From contig PYVH01000025.1 in the NCBI GenBank assembly GCA_003030785.1, positions 1 to 37,857 of the forward strand: 37,857 nucleotides of DNA, given 5' to 3'. The translations under genes were made by a program, and so were the position numbers. Below, in pieces: positions 25,232-35,014 of this stretch (its first letter is position 1; each line of letters opens with the position of its first letter). The DNA comes from Marinobacter sp. B9-2. GTDB taxonomy: Bacteria; Pseudomonadota; Gammaproteobacteria; Pseudomonadales; Oleiphilaceae. Below the pieces are notes generated by a model. It worked only from the letters and a program-made list of their open reading frames with translations, did not search any database and was not told where the DNA came from.

Positions 25232-27877
25232 CTATTTCTTCATCAGCGCCTTCAGTTCGTAGAGCTGGTTCATGGCATCGCGGGGTGTTAGCCCATCCAG
25301 ATCCAGCTCTTTAAGCGCGTCTTCCACGGCACTGGGCTCCATGCTGGCGAACATATCGCCCTGGTAAACCGGTTCGCTGACCTGCGTTGCCGGTTTGGTG
25401 CGGGGTGTGTCTTTTTGCGGTTCGCCGCCCGTGGCTGCCGGCGCCTTGGGGGAGGCGGTGCCCTCCAGGTTGGAGAGCTGGGTTTTGGCGTTGCGGATCA
25501 CATCCTGGGGCACGCCGGCCAGTTTGGCCACCTGGAGCCCGTAGCTCTGGCTCGCCGGGCCATCGTGCACGTTGTGCAGGAATACGATGCTGTCATCGTG
25601 CTCGGTGGCGGTCAGATGCACGTTGACGGCATGCTGCAAGTCATCGGCCAGCTGGGTGAGCTCGAAATAGTGGGTGGCAAACAGGGTGTAGCAACGGATT
25701 TCCCGGGCCAGGTGCTCGGCGGTGGCCCAGGCCAGTGACAGGCCATCAAAGGTGCTGGTGCCCCGGCCCACCTCGTCCATCAGCACCAGGCTGTGCTCGG
25801 TGGCGTTGTGCAGGATGTTGGCGGTTTCGGTCATTTCCACCATGAAGGTAGACCGGCCGCCGGCGATGTCGTCGGAGGAGCCCATCCGGGTGAAAATCCG
25901 GTCCACGGGGCCGATCACCGCCCGGTTGGCTGGCACAAAGCTGCCGGTATAGGCCAGCAGGGCGATCAGCGCTGCCTGGCGCATGTAGGTGGATTTACCG
26001 CCCATGTTGGGGCCGGTGATGACCAGCATGCGGCGCTGGGTATCCATCAACAGATCGTTGGGTACGAAAGGCTCATCCAGCAATTGTTCAACCACCGGGT
26101 GGCGGCCTTCCTCGATGTCGAAACCGGGGGATTCGCTGAATTCCGGCGCCGAAAAACGCAGGGAGGTGGCGCGCTCGGCGAAATTGCTCAGTACGTCCAG
26201 CTCGGCCAGCGCCTGTGCTGCATCCTGCAATGGTGCCAGTTGCCCGGCCACCGTCTCGAGGACCTCATCGTACAGGCCTTTCTCACGGGCCAGTGCCCGG
26301 CTCTTGGCGCTCAGGGCCTTGTCTTCAAATTCTTTCAGTTCTGGCGTAATGAACCGCTCGGCATTCTTCAGGGTCTGTCGGCGAATGTAATCCACCGGCG
26401 CCTGGTCCGACTGGGCCCGGCTGATTTCGATGTAATAGCCGTGGACCCGGTTGTAACCCACCTTCAGGGTGCTGATGCCTGTGCGGTCCCGTTCCCGGGT
26501 TTCCACGTCCAACAGATACTGGCCGGCGTTCTCGCTGATGTTGCGCAGCTCGTCCAGCTCCTCGTCGAAGCCTTCCCGGATGACACCGCCCTCACGGATC
26601 ACAACCGGAGGGTTGTCGATAATGGAGCGCTCCAGCAGATCCGCCAGTTCCGGGTATTCACCAATGATGGTTGCCAGCTTGACGACATGGTGGGAGTTAA
26701 CCGGTTTCAGGGTTTCCTGCAGATCTGGCAGTGCCTGGAAGGCATCCCGAAGCCTTGCCAGGTCTCGAGGGCGCGCTGACCGAAGGGCGACTCGGGCCAG
26801 TACCCGTTCAATGTCGCCCACGGTTTTCAACAGATCGTGCACAGGCTCGTAGTGAAATCCGTCGAGGAGCGCCGAAACGGCCTGCTGGCGCTGACGGACG
26901 ATGTTCACGTCCCGAAGCGGGCGGTTCAGCCAGCGCCGAAGCTCCCGTCCGCCCATGGAGGTAGCGGTACGGTCCATCACCCAGGCCAGTGTGTACTGGT
27001 GGCCGCCCATCAGGTTGGTGTCGATCTCCAGGTTGCGGCGGCTGGCGGCATCCAGAATGACCGCTTCATCACGACGCTCGCGGGTCAGCTTGCGAATATG
27101 GGGCAGGGCGGTGCGCTGGGTTTCCTTGGCGTACTGCAGCAGACAGCCGGCGGCACAGACCGCCAGGTTCAGGTCTTCGCAGCCGAATCCGGTCAGGTCT
27201 CGCACCTGCAGCTGCTGGGTGATCACACGGCGTGCGGTATCGGATTCGAACAGCCAGGGACCCTGGCGTCGAATTCCGGTAAAGCCCTCCAGAACTTCCT
27301 CGTAAGGAAAATCCTCGCTGATCAGAATTTCCGCCGGGCGCAGTCGCTGAAGTTCACCCTGCAGGGCTTCCAGGTTCTCCAGTTCTGAAACGGCAAAACG
27401 GCCGCTGGAGATATCGAGTGAAGCAAAACCGAACTGTTCCCGGTGGTTATAGATGGCGACCAGAAGGTTGTCCCGGCGATCTTCCAGGTAGGCATCGTCG
27501 CTCAGGGTGCCCGGTGTGACGATTCGTACCACCTGACGGTCAACCGGTCCCTTGCTGGTAGCCGGGTCACCAATCTGCTCGCAAATGGCGATGGATTGAC
27601 CTGCCCGAACCAGCCGGGCAATGTAGCCCTCAGAGGAATGATAGGGGATGCCAGCCATAGGGATAGGGTTGCCCCCGGACTGGCCCCGGGCGGTGAGGGT
27701 GATGTCCATCAGCTCCGCCGCTTTCTTGGCGTCTTCGTAGAACAGCTCGTAGAAATCCCCCATGCGGTAGAACACCAGTTCATTGGGGTGCTGGCCCTTG
27801 ATCTTCAGGTACTGCTGCATCATTGGGGTGTGCTTGGATAATTCGCTGGAGGGCGCTTCGTTACTGACTTTCGGCAT
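25232..27877 (-). CDS. mutS: DNA mismatch repair protein MutS
   Basis: An 881-residue mismatch recognition ATPase. Domain I carries the Phe-x-Glu mismatch wedge in [12 protein letters not shown] (Phe42, Glu44). The ATPase domain has Walker A GPNMGGKS (622-629), the signature [18 protein letters not shown], Walker [13 protein letters not shown] and the downstream ATHYFELT. The C-terminus ([24 protein letters not shown]) is the usual dimer/tetramer helix pair. It appears intact. GAGGA lies 3 bases before the ATG. Only ten bases separate the start from the end of a degraded integrase gene, so the native upstream region has been replaced or displaced by island DNA and mutS must be transcribed from within that remnant. 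Confidence 0.97.
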   Translation of the reverse strand: MPKVSNEAPSSELSKHTPMMQQYLKIKGQHPNELVFYRMGDFYELFYEDAKKAAELMDITLTARGQSGGNPIPMAGIPYHSSEGYIARLVRAGQSIAICEQIGDPATSKGPVDRQVVRIVTPGTLSDDAYLEDRRDNLLVAIYNHREQFGFASLDISSGRFAVSELENLEALQGELQRLRPAEILISEDFPYEEVLEGFTGIRRQGPWLFESDTARRVITQQLQVRDLTGFGCEDLNLAVCAAGCLLQYAKETQRTALPHIRKLTRERRDEAVILDAASRRNLEIDTNLMGGHQYTLAWVMDRTATSMGGRELRRWLNRPLRDVNIVRQRQQAVSALLDGFHYEPVHDLLKTVGDIERVLARVALRSARPRDLARLRDAFQALPDLQETLKPVNSHHVVKLATIIGEYPELADLLERSIIDNPPVVIREGGVIREGFDEELDELRNISENAGQYLLDVETRERDRTGISTLKVGYNRVHGYYIEISRAQSDQAPVDYIRRQTLKNAERFITPELKEFEDKALSAKSRALAREKGLYDEVLETVAGQLAPLQDAAQALAELDVLSNFAERATSLRFSAPEFSESPGFDIEEGRHPVVEQLLDEPFVPNDLLMDTQRRMLVITGPNMGGKSTYMRQAALIALLAYTGSFVPANRAVIGPVDRIFTRMGSSDDIAGGRSTFMVEMTETANILHNATEHSLVLMDEVGRGTSTFDGLSLAWATAEHLAREIRCYTLFATHYFELTQLADDLQHAVNVHLTATEHDDSIVFLHNVHDGPASQSYGLQVAKLAGVPQDVIRNAKTQLSNLEGTASPKAPAATGGEPQKDTPRTKPATQVSEPVYQGDMFASMEPSAVEDALKELDLDGLTPRDAMNQLYELKALMKK

Positions 27878-27886
27878 ACTTCCTCA

Positions 27887-28324
27887 TTAGCTTGGGGCAA
27901 TCGTGGGGCAAAACGCTCCGCTTTTCTGCAACTCTTGCCAGATGAATTCAGCATCGTTCTCAGACTCCGAATCCATCCACCGGCCGTAGACTTTAACCAA
28001 CATGGAATAGTCCTTGTGACCCATCTGCTTTGCAATGAACGCAATGTTACCATGTGCAATAAGAGACCAGCAGGCGTAAGTGTGTCTGGTTTGATAGGCG
28101 ACACGATGTCGAACCTTTGCCTGGGGCAGCAACTTCCCCCATTTCGTGGCCCATGAGCCGACCTGCAATTGAGGGGTATAGAATTCCCCCGGTGGCAGGC
28201 GGCACCAACCTACCCAAATTCTGATGTTCTGTTCTTCGCGACGTTCTATGTCGCTTTCATCTATTACCCTTTGATCATGTTCAAGAGGTACGGCACTGCT
28301 GTGAGCGTTGCTGCTTGGTAGGAG
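27887..28324 (-). pseudogene. Remnant of a tyrosine recombinase/phage integrase (catalytic C-terminus only)
   Basis: On the minus strand an open frame from just after a stop at 28325 to 27887 has no usual start. Its second half reads VAYQTRHTYACWSLIAHG, then KQMGHKDYSMLVKVYGRWM. These correspond to the H/K-x-x-R-H box, the GH motif and the nucleophile tyrosine of tyrosine recombinases. The first catalytic arginine and the whole N-terminal core-binding domain are missing. The stretch further upstream (SDIERREEQNIRIWVGWCRL) is less clear. Ends ten bases before mutS. It marks the left edge of the accessory island holding the BREX genes and is most likely inactive. A TTG at 28168 could start a 93-residue fragment. 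Confidence 0.75.
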
Positions 28325-28347
28325 TCATCCATCAAGAAGGACGACCA

Positions 28348-28452
28348 ATGAAAAGATACCTGATGTTTTTCGCCGCATTGCTCGTCGCGCTACCAGCACA
28401 CAACGATCGCAAATCCCTTGGAGACTGCCACGATAAGCTGAAACTCGTGTAG
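28348..28452 (+). CDS. Small ORF, signal-peptide-like, 34 residues
   Basis: ATG at 28348 has AAGGA seven bases upstream, better than the RBS of brxA. The product starts MKRYLMFFAALLVALPAH, a standard signal peptide or single membrane segment, then a short polar tail with one cysteine. It ends 42 bases before brxA. Could be a small membrane peptide, or the 5' stub of an exported protein cut off when the island rearranged. Not recognised. Confidence 0.35.
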   Translation: MKRYLMFFAALLVALPAHNDRKSLGDCHDKLKLV

Positions 28453-28494
28453 CATACAACGCATCTCAAACCGTAAAGGAAATCCGACGACCAG

Positions 28495-29106
28495 ATGCAT
28501 GAATTCAGCTACGACAGTGACCTGATCGGCGGCTCTCTCCTCGTGAGGGAGGCCCGCATTATCGCCGATCTGCTCTTGTCGAAGGCAGACGATTCAGAGT
28601 GGAAACGAGTGATTCAAACGGATAACCGCCTGCAAAAGCGGAGCCCCGCCACCGCCAAACGCCAAGCCAGTGCTTTGCGCAAGCGGCTGGAACGCTTGGA
28701 TGAGCCATTCTGGCGGACATTGCGGGATGGCGACGACGAGCTGGCCAGTCAGATTGCTTTCGTGGCTGTGCTGGAGCGGAATCTGCTGTTAGTGGAGTTT
28801 GTGGAAACCGTCCTTCGGGATGCCTTTATTTTGAAGACGGAGAAATTGGCCCAGTACCAGTGGATGGATTTTCTGGAGGATCGAGCCCACCGGGATCCAG
28901 CCATAGGGACCTGGACAGAGTCCTCCAAAAAGAAAATGGGGCAGGTGGCATTTCGTATCCTGGCCGAAGTGGGGCTGTTGCAAAGCACCCGCAGCCCTAG
29001 ATTGCGGAACATACTGGTGCGGCCCGAGGTGAATGTATTGTTGGAAGACAGCCGCCGCTACCGCATCAAGGCGTGTCTGAATGTGTCCAGTACAAACCCG
29101 GCGTAA
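28495..29106 (+). CDS. brxA: BREX protein BrxA (DUF1819)
   Basis: A 203-residue protein matching BrxA, first gene of BREX loci. Family pattern: DLIGGSLLVREARIIADLLLS near the N-terminus, conserved helices LERNLLLVEFVETVLRD and WMDFLEDRA, and RILAEVGLLQS toward the end. BrxA is a small DNA-binding protein needed or accessory for BREX phage exclusion. The start has AAAGGA at about 15 bases, a long spacing, so expression may be weak or coupled to the upstream small ORF. Followed by brxB at 40 bp. Confidence 0.93.
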   Translation: MHEFSYDSDLIGGSLLVREARIIADLLLSKADDSEWKRVIQTDNRLQKRSPATAKRQASALRKRLERLDEPFWRTLRDGDDELASQIAFVAVLERNLLLVEFVETVLRDAFILKTEKLAQYQWMDFLEDRAHRDPAIGTWTESSKKKMGQVAFRILAEVGLLQSTRSPRLRNILVRPEVNVLLEDSRRYRIKACLNVSSTNPA

Positions 29107-29146
29107 ACGGGCATAAATAGAAAAATTAGATCGATGGAGCGCGTGC

Positions 29147-29728
29147 ATGAGTCAGCCGCTACAGGACCGGCTAAATCAGATTCCAGACAAAATCCTTTCC
29201 GGTGAATTCCTTCAGGGGCAGGGTCTGGGCAATGAAATTGGCTTCTGGGTCTTCGATTATGCGCCGGAAGAAGAGCTCAAGGTCCGCGAATACCTGGGTT
29301 TCCTGACCAACTTCCTGTCCAAAAAACACAGTCACCTGAGCGTCGCCAGCATCAACCTGCTGGAGGTCATGCGTGACTATCTGGCCGACCGCAAGTTCCT
29401 GGATAAGGCCTGCGAGATGCAGGTAAAGAAAGGCGACAAAGCGCTGCTCAAAGCACTGGCCGGCCCCATGCACATGGACAAGTTCGCCCCTTACATGATG
29501 GAACAGACCAACGCCGCCGAGCAGGACATCATCCTCATACATGGCATTGGCTCCGTCTGGCCGGTACTCCGGGCCCACAACCTCCTGAACAAACTCCATG
29601 GCCTGCTGGGCCATAAGCCCGTAGTGCTGTTCTACCCGGGCGAATACAACGGCCAGAGCCTGACTCTGTTTAATCGCATCCCCAGCAACAACTATTACCG
29701 GGCCTTTTCATTGGTGCCCCGTACCTGA
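29147..29728 (+). CDS. brxB: BREX protein BrxB (DUF1788)
   Basis: A 193-residue protein matching BrxB/DUF1788. It has LSGEFLQGQGLGNEIGFWVFDYAPEEEL, IILIHGIGSVWPVLRAHNLLNKL and VLFYPGEYNGQSLTLFN, all typical of the family. BrxB is a core BREX protein of undefined enzymatic role, required for defence in studied type 1 systems. It sits between brxA and brxC with short gaps, so the three form an operon. Confidence 0.95.
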   Translation: MSQPLQDRLNQIPDKILSGEFLQGQGLGNEIGFWVFDYAPEEELKVREYLGFLTNFLSKKHSHLSVASINLLEVMRDYLADRKFLDKACEMQVKKGDKALLKALAGPMHMDKFAPYMMEQTNAAEQDIILIHGIGSVWPVLRAHNLLNKLHGLLGHKPVVLFYPGEYNGQSLTLFNRIPSNNYYRAFSLVPRT

Positions 29729-29765
29729 TTTGCAGTACCTGACCGAATTACAAGGATGATCAGCA

Positions 29766-32700
29766 ATGACCATTAAAGACCTCTTCTTCAAACCGCTGGA
29801 CCGTTCCATCAACGGAGTGGTCAAAGCAGACCAGTCGGATGACGCAACCGTCTGGCAGGAATTGGAAGAGTACGTTGTCACCAACGAGCTGGAAAAACAT
29901 TTCCGGGACTTCTTCGAGAGCTACAGCACGGATCTTAAAGACCCGTCCATCCCCAACCGGGTGGGTATCTGGATTTCCGGCTTCTTCGGCTCCGGTAAGT
30001 CGCACTTCCTAAAAGCTTTGTCCTACCTAATGGAGAACAAGGAAGCCCACGATGGGCAGGGCAATACCAGGCAGGCCGTCGAGTTCTTTGATGAGCACAA
30101 ACTGCGCGACGCCATGATCCGCGCCGACGTACAGAAAGCCGCGTCTACCCCGGCCGATGTCATCCTCTTTAACATCGACTCCAAAGCCAGTTCCAACGAT
30201 TCCGGTAATCCGATCCTCAACGTATTCCTGCGGGTGTTCAACGAGCATCAGGGCTTTAGTGGCGACCATCCCCACATTGCCCACATGGAGCGGCATCTGG
30301 AACAAAAAGGCGTTTATCAAGCCTTCAAGGATGCGTTCCGAGACGCCACGGGTTCAGAGTGGGAAGAGGAACGCGACGGTTACCAGTTCTATCAGGACGA
30401 TATCGAGGGAGCCATCGCCAAGGCTCTGAACCTGTCTGCCGAAGCCGCCCATAAGTGGTTTGAAGAATCGGAAGAAACCTTCTCCGTTTCCGTGGAAAAC
30501 TTCTGCCGCTGGGTTAAGGAATACCTGGACTCCCAGGGCCCTGAAAACCGCATGATCTTCATGGTGGATGAAGTAGGGCAGTTCATCGGCTCGGACACCA
30601 AGCTAATGCTCACGCTGCAAACCATCACCGAGAACCTGGGTACTATCTGCAACGGCCGGGCATGGATTGTGGTTACCTCCCAGGCGGATATGGAAGCCAT
30701 ACTGGGAGACCTCACTTCATCCAAAGCCAACGACTTCTCCAAGATCGCCGGTCGGTTCAAGACACGCCTATCCCTGTCGAGCTCGAACACCGACGAAGTG
30801 ATTCAAAAGCGCCTGCTGCGCAAAACACCGGAAGCGGAAGCCGAACTGCGGGCTGCCTGGGACCAAAGCGGCGACATCCTCCGCAACCAGATCACCTTTG
30901 ACCGCTCCGGCCCCACACTGAAGAACTTCGATGGGCCGGACAGCTTTGTTGCTAACTATCCCTTTGCGCCTTATCACTTCCAGTTGGTGCAAAAGGTTTT
31001 CGAGGAAATCCGCAAGGTAGGCGCAACCGGTGCCCACCTGGCCTATGGTGAGCGGTCCATGCTCGACGCCTTTCAGATGGCAGCCATGAGCGTGGCTGGC
31101 AAAGACATTGGCGCATTGGTGCCCATGCATGCCTTCTATCGCTCCGTGGAAGGGTTTCTGGATACGGCGGTTAAGCGCACCATCGACCAGGCCAGTGAAA
31201 ACGCCAGCCTGGATGACTTTGACGTTAAGATCCTGCGCACGTTGTTCATGATCCGCTATGTGGACCTGATCAAAGGTACCCTGGACAACCTCGTTACCCT
31301 GTCCATCGAGAAGATTGACGAAGACAAGCTGGCCCTGCGCAAACGCATCGAAGAAACTCTGCATCGCCTGGAAAAAGAAAGCCTGATTACCCGCAATGGC
31401 GATGAGTTTCTGTTTCTGACCAACGAAGAGCGTGACATCACCCGCAAGATCAAAGCCACCGACATCGCCAGCACCGATGAAAACAAGGAACTGGCCAGCC
31501 TGATCTTCAAAGATCTGCTGAAAGACAAGAACAAGTATCGCTACCACATCAACAAAACCGACTACAGCATCGGCCGTTACCTGGATGGCCACACCCTGGA
31601 TGGTCGTTACGAATCCGATCTGCGGGTGGAAGTGGTATCGCCGCTGGACCTGGACTACAGCCAGCTTACCGAAGCCGGTTGCATCAACAAATCCAGCGAA
31701 GGCGTAGCCGGGCAGGCTGTGATCAAACTGCCGGACGACAAGACCTTCTTCCAGGAACTGCGCACCTGGCTCAAAACCAACAAGTTCATCCGCCTGAACG
31801 ACGATGGCACCAACACAGACCTCACCCGCATCCTTGCCGATCGTGGCCGGGAGAACCAGGAACGGCGTAAACGCCTGCGCCACACCCTGGAAGACATGCT
31901 TTTACGGGCAGAATGCTATGCTCTGGGCCAGCACCTGAAGCTGTCTACCTCCAGCCTTGTCGTGCGCTTTGATGAGGCCTGCGAATACCTGCTGGAGAAT
32001 ACCTACACCAAACTCGGCTTCCTGAAGGTGCTCCAGCAAGACCCGATGCGGGAGCTCAGTGCTGTGCTCACTGTAGACGACATCGGCCAGATGGGCATGG
32101 CGCTGGATGGGGAAGAGGGCAACCCTCAGGCCGTTAAAGAGGTAGAGCAGTACATCACCCTCCGGGCCGGCAGCAACGATCGCCTGCTGGTGAGCGACAT
32201 TATCGACCGCTTCGCCGCGCGCCCCTATGGCTGGCCGGATGGTGAAATCCTGCTGATTCTCGGCCGCCTGGCCGCTTCCGGGCGCATCTCATTTCATACC
32301 GGGGGCCCGTCCATGCCACTCAACGAGGTGTTCGACTATCTCAACAACAGTCGGCGCCGCAGGGAAATCTCCGTCCAGAAGAAGCGTCAGACAGACGATG
32401 CCATCCTGAAGAAAGCCCGTGGCCTGTCCCGGGACCTGTTCAACGCCCTTGGGCCGGACACCGAGAAAGAGCTGTTCGAGTTTTACCAGAACCATTTGAA
32501 CGACTGGCTGACCAATCTGAAAAGCTACAAGAGCAAGACCGATGTAGGCCGATTCCCCGGCAAGCCAGTCATCGAAAATTCCATCCTCACCATTGAACGC
32601 CTGTTGGCCAACCGGGAAAGCTACGATTTCTTCAAGGCGGTGATCGAGAGAAAAGACGATTTGCTCGACTTGGAAGAGGACTACCGGGACGTCCACGAGT

Positions 32701-33431
32701 TCTTCACCAAGCAGATTCATAGCTGGCAGCAGCTGCAAACAGGCCTCGCCCATTTCGAGAAGAACCGGCAGGCACTGGAGAAGGACGATGCAGCCCGCAA
32801 GGCATTGGCTGAGATGAGGCGCATTGCAAAGGCCGACGCTCCCTATGGCCAGCTGCACAAAGTGGCTAACCTGGTTGAAACCGTAGAAACGGCCAACAAC
32901 CGGATTCTCGACGAAAAACGCAGCCACGCCAGTGACCGGATAGATGAGAAAATCGCTCAGCTACAGGCAGAAATCCTAAAAAGCGGCATCGCCACACCGG
33001 ACTTGAGTAACCGCCTATTGCGGCCCCTGCAGTTGATCAAAGAAGAGCTCGCCGTCGAGACCGGCATCGCCCAGATTTTCATGCTGCAAACCCAGACGGC
33101 CCAGGAAAAACTTGAAGACAGCCTGTTCGAGTTGGAGCGGGCTATACAGTTGGAAGCAGAGAAGCAGGCCAAGGCCCAGAGAGATGCTCAGGAGGAGGCC
33201 GGCGACTATGCCAGCAAGCCGGCTGGCATCCCCTCGGCAGATACCTCAGCCAAACCCGCGCCGGTGCCCATGCCCAAACCCGTGGTTGAGGTAAGTGCCA
33301 CCAAAGTGTTCAACACACTGGCCAGCGGTATCTACCTGGAAAAGCAGGAAGACGTAGACAACTTCGTCAACGCCCTGAAAGATGAATTACAAACCGCCAT
33401 TGCGGCAGGCAAGCGGGTACGGTTGAAATGA
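29766..33431 (+). CDS. brxC: BREX P-loop ATPase BrxC
   Basis: A 1221-residue ATPase, close to the normal size for BrxC/PglY of type 1 BREX. The N-terminus MTIKDLFFKPLDRSINGVVKADQ is the family opening. Walker A GFFGSGKS (72-79) and Walker B IFMVDE (264-269) are intact, so ATP hydrolysis should be possible. The C-terminal third is coiled and charged, with a low-complexity Ala/Pro stretch near residues 1150-1170 before the conserved end. BrxC is essential for both host methylation and phage exclusion in studied systems. In the usual type 1 order pglX follows directly; here a Fic gene intervenes. The stop overlaps an ATG (ATGA at 33428-33431) that opens a 24-codon frame. Confidence 0.97.
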   Translation: MTIKDLFFKPLDRSINGVVKADQSDDATVWQELEEYVVTNELEKHFRDFFESYSTDLKDPSIPNRVGIWISGFFGSGKSHFLKALSYLMENKEAHDGQGNTRQAVEFFDEHKLRDAMIRADVQKAASTPADVILFNIDSKASSNDSGNPILNVFLRVFNEHQGFSGDHPHIAHMERHLEQKGVYQAFKDAFRDATGSEWEEERDGYQFYQDDIEGAIAKALNLSAEAAHKWFEESEETFSVSVENFCRWVKEYLDSQGPENRMIFMVDEVGQFIGSDTKLMLTLQTITENLGTICNGRAWIVVTSQADMEAILGDLTSSKANDFSKIAGRFKTRLSLSSSNTDEVIQKRLLRKTPEAEAELRAAWDQSGDILRNQITFDRSGPTLKNFDGPDSFVANYPFAPYHFQLVQKVFEEIRKVGATGAHLAYGERSMLDAFQMAAMSVAGKDIGALVPMHAFYRSVEGFLDTAVKRTIDQASENASLDDFDVKILRTLFMIRYVDLIKGTLDNLVTLSIEKIDEDKLALRKRIEETLHRLEKESLITRNGDEFLFLTNEERDITRKIKATDIASTDENKELASLIFKDLLKDKNKYRYHINKTDYSIGRYLDGHTLDGRYESDLRVEVVSPLDLDYSQLTEAGCINKSSEGVAGQAVIKLPDDKTFFQELRTWLKTNKFIRLNDDGTNTDLTRILADRGRENQERRKRLRHTLEDMLLRAECYALGQHLKLSTSSLVVRFDEACEYLLENTYTKLGFLKVLQQDPMRELSAVLTVDDIGQMGMALDGEEGNPQAVKEVEQYITLRAGSNDRLLVSDIIDRFAARPYGWPDGEILLILGRLAASGRISFHTGGPSMPLNEVFDYLNNSRRRREISVQKKRQTDDAILKKARGLSRDLFNALGPDTEKELFEFYQNHLNDWLTNLKSYKSKTDVGRFPGKPVIENSILTIERLLANRESYDFFKAVIERKDDLLDLEEDYRDVHEFFTKQIHSWQQLQTGLAHFEKNRQALEKDDAARKALAEMRRIAKADAPYGQLHKVANLVETVETANNRILDEKRSHASDRIDEKIAQLQAEILKSGIATPDLSNRLLRPLQLIKEELAVETGIAQIFMLQTQTAQEKLEDSLFELERAIQLEAEKQAKAQRDAQEEAGDYASKPAGIPSADTSAKPAPVPMPKPVVEVSATKVFNTLASGIYLEKQEDVDNFVNALKDELQTAIAAGKRVRLK

Positions 33432-33475
33432 GCGCCCCGTTCTTGTCTGTAAAAAATATTGGCGAGATCACCAAA

Positions 33476-33509
33476 AGTGTAAATAAAGTGAAATTAGTGT
33501 AAATAAAGT
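33476..33509 (+). repeat. Tandem 14-bp direct repeat upstream of the Fic gene
   Basis: AGTGTAAATAAAGT occurs exactly at 33476-33489 and 33496-33509, start to start 20 bp, with spacer GAAATT. It lies 26 bases before the Fic start in a region much richer in A and T than its flanks. Two identical sites on one DNA face, two turns apart, look like an operator or promoter element. Seen directly; function inferred. Confidence 0.65.
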
Positions 33510-33535
33510 TCTGGCGGGCGGAAGAAAGGGAAATC

Positions 33536-35014
33536 ATGCAGTACGCAGGTTACGCACATCTTATTAATCAGGACAGTATCTCGGCCATAGCGCCGGCGAT
33601 ATCTGCGGAAGTGCGCTCGGTCACCCGCAAGGAAACCATCGGCCAGACCATTGCGGTGCCCGCAAAGCTGGCCCCGGCCCCGGACGATCGCCTGGGGCAC
33701 GTTCTGTTTGCCATCAAACACGAAGGCATCAACTTGCAGGTATTGGCCCAGGCGCTGCCGGCCATCCCAGAACCTGAGATCCGGCAGGCCTTTGATGCCG
33801 CTCCAAACAGCCAATACCTGCGCAAGGCCTGCTTCCTGTGGGAACATTTTACCGGTGAGACGATTCAACGCGCCACGGAGAGCATCCAGCAGGCTTACGT
33901 GCCGTTGTTCAACCCCAGAGCTTACATCACCGGCCAGGGACAGAAGAATCCCCGATGGCGAGTGATATTCAATGGCCTGGGCACACTGGATTACTGCATC
34001 ACAGTGCGGCGAACCAGAGAACTTCAGGCGTTGCTTGATGAACACTTGCTGCAAAAAGCCACGGAGTTCACCGAGTCACTGCCGAAAGACATTCTCAACC
34101 GCACGCTGGCGTGGGCCTACCTGCACGAAACCCGGGATTCCTACGCCATTGAAAACGAGGCGCCATCGGAAGACAAGGCTACCCGCTTCGTGAATTTGCT
34201 AAAACAGGCCCACAGCCCCCGTAAACTGGATGAAGACTACCTGGTAGACCTGCAAAACGCCGTTATCAGCAACGTTTACTCCCAGGCGGTGTCTTTCCGA
34301 ACGGAACAGAACTACCTCAGTAACGGCTTGCGTGGTGCGCTGGGGGTTACCTATGTGCCGCCAGCTCCGGAATTGTCACGCTCCTTGATGGAACAGCTGA
34401 TGGCATTGGCAAACCAGCCACCGGAAGCGGTGGACCCACTGGTACTGGCAAGCATCGTATCCTTTGGCTTTGTATTTGTTCATCCCTTTATGGATGGTAA
34501 CGGCCGCCTGTCCCGGTTTTTGTTTCACCAGGTACTGTGCCAGTGTGGGGCCCTTCAGAATGGCTTGGTGCTGCCGGTATCCATAGTGTTACGCCAGAAT
34601 GAATCCGAATATCTTGGTGTGCTGCAAGCGTTTTCGGAACAAGCGAGGCAGTACTGGGACGTTACTTACATCGACGAAAACCAGTTCCAGTTCGAATTTA
34701 AAGGCCATGAAACCCTCTATCGATACTGGGATGGCACCCACTGCGCCGAATTTATGGCCCGGGCAACCAAACAGGCCATAGAACAACACCTGAAGGAGGA
34801 AACTGTCTTCCTCACCCGATATGACGAAATCTACCGCCGCATAGACCAGGCCTTTGATATACCCAACACCGACCTCTCCAGGCTGGTAATGTTCTGCCTG
34901 GACCAAAACGGCCGCATCTCCAAACATCGCCGCAAGCAATATCAGTACAGGGTGCCGGAAGAGATCTTTGACGCGCTAGAACAGGCTTATCAAAGCGTGG
35001 TAACCGAATCATGA
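33536..35014 (+). CDS. Fic family protein (predicted AMP-transferase, class II) within the BREX locus
   Basis: A 492-residue Fic-domain protein. The active-site motif HPFMDGNGRLSR (316-327) matches HPFx(D/E)GNGRxxR perfectly, so transfer of AMP from ATP to a target hydroxyl is expected. About 110 residues earlier SYAIEN (202-207) fits the inhibitory motif [S/T]xxxE[G/N], placing it in class II with an intramolecular autoinhibitory helix. The N-terminal 190 residues lack a signature I can name. The C-terminal 60 residues (DLSRLVMFCLDQNGRISKHRRKQY) look like a winged-helix DNA-binding region. RBS AAAGGG lies at 5-6 bases. It is inserted between brxC and pglX, with its own repeat-bearing upstream region and 49 bp before pglX. 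No partner antitoxin gene is visible. Confidence 0.92.
   Translation: MQYAGYAHLINQDSISAIAPAISAEVRSVTRKETIGQTIAVPAKLAPAPDDRLGHVLFAIKHEGINLQVLAQALPAIPEPEIRQAFDAAPNSQYLRKACFLWEHFTGETIQRATESIQQAYVPLFNPRAYITGQGQKNPRWRVIFNGLGTLDYCITVRRTRELQALLDEHLLQKATEFTESLPKDILNRTLAWAYLHETRDSYAIENEAPSEDKATRFVNLLKQAHSPRKLDEDYLVDLQNAVISNVYSQAVSFRTEQNYLSNGLRGALGVTYVPPAPELSRSLMEQLMALANQPPEAVDPLVLASIVSFGFVFVHPFMDGNGRLSRFLFHQVLCQCGALQNGLVLPVSIVLRQNESEYLGVLQAFSEQARQYWDVTYIDENQFQFEFKGHETLYRYWDGTHCAEFMARATKQAIEQHLKEETVFLTRYDEIYRRIDQAFDIPNTDLSRLVMFCLDQNGRISKHRRKQYQYRVPEEIFDALEQAYQSVVTES

Noticed and set aside
25793-26779. Plus-strand open frame of 328 codons inside mutS
   Set aside because: Antisense to a complete mutS with intact motifs.
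27820-28104. 94-codon minus-strand frame overlapping the mutS start
   Set aside because: It is out of frame with the recombinase remnant, whose catalytic motifs are in the other frame.
28170-28494. tRNA gene or tRNA fragment serving as attachment site for the island
   Set aside because: No cloverleaf or conserved T-arm sequence could be found around the integrase remnant.
30768-31883. Minus-strand open frame of 371 codons inside brxC
   Set aside because: Antisense shadow of brxC; composition is unlike a real protein.
33428-33502. 24-codon frame starting at the ATGA overlap with the brxC stop
   Set aside because: Overlap is suggestive of coupling, but the product has no recognisable pattern and the frame mostly covers the tandem repeats; too weak to call a gene.
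33476-33509. Repeats as DnaA boxes or an origin
   Set aside because: TGTAAATAA has mismatches to the DnaA box consensus and there are only two copies in an operon-internal position.
33476-33509. Repeats as start of a CRISPR array
   Set aside because: Only two copies with a 6-base spacer; no further units and no cas genes.
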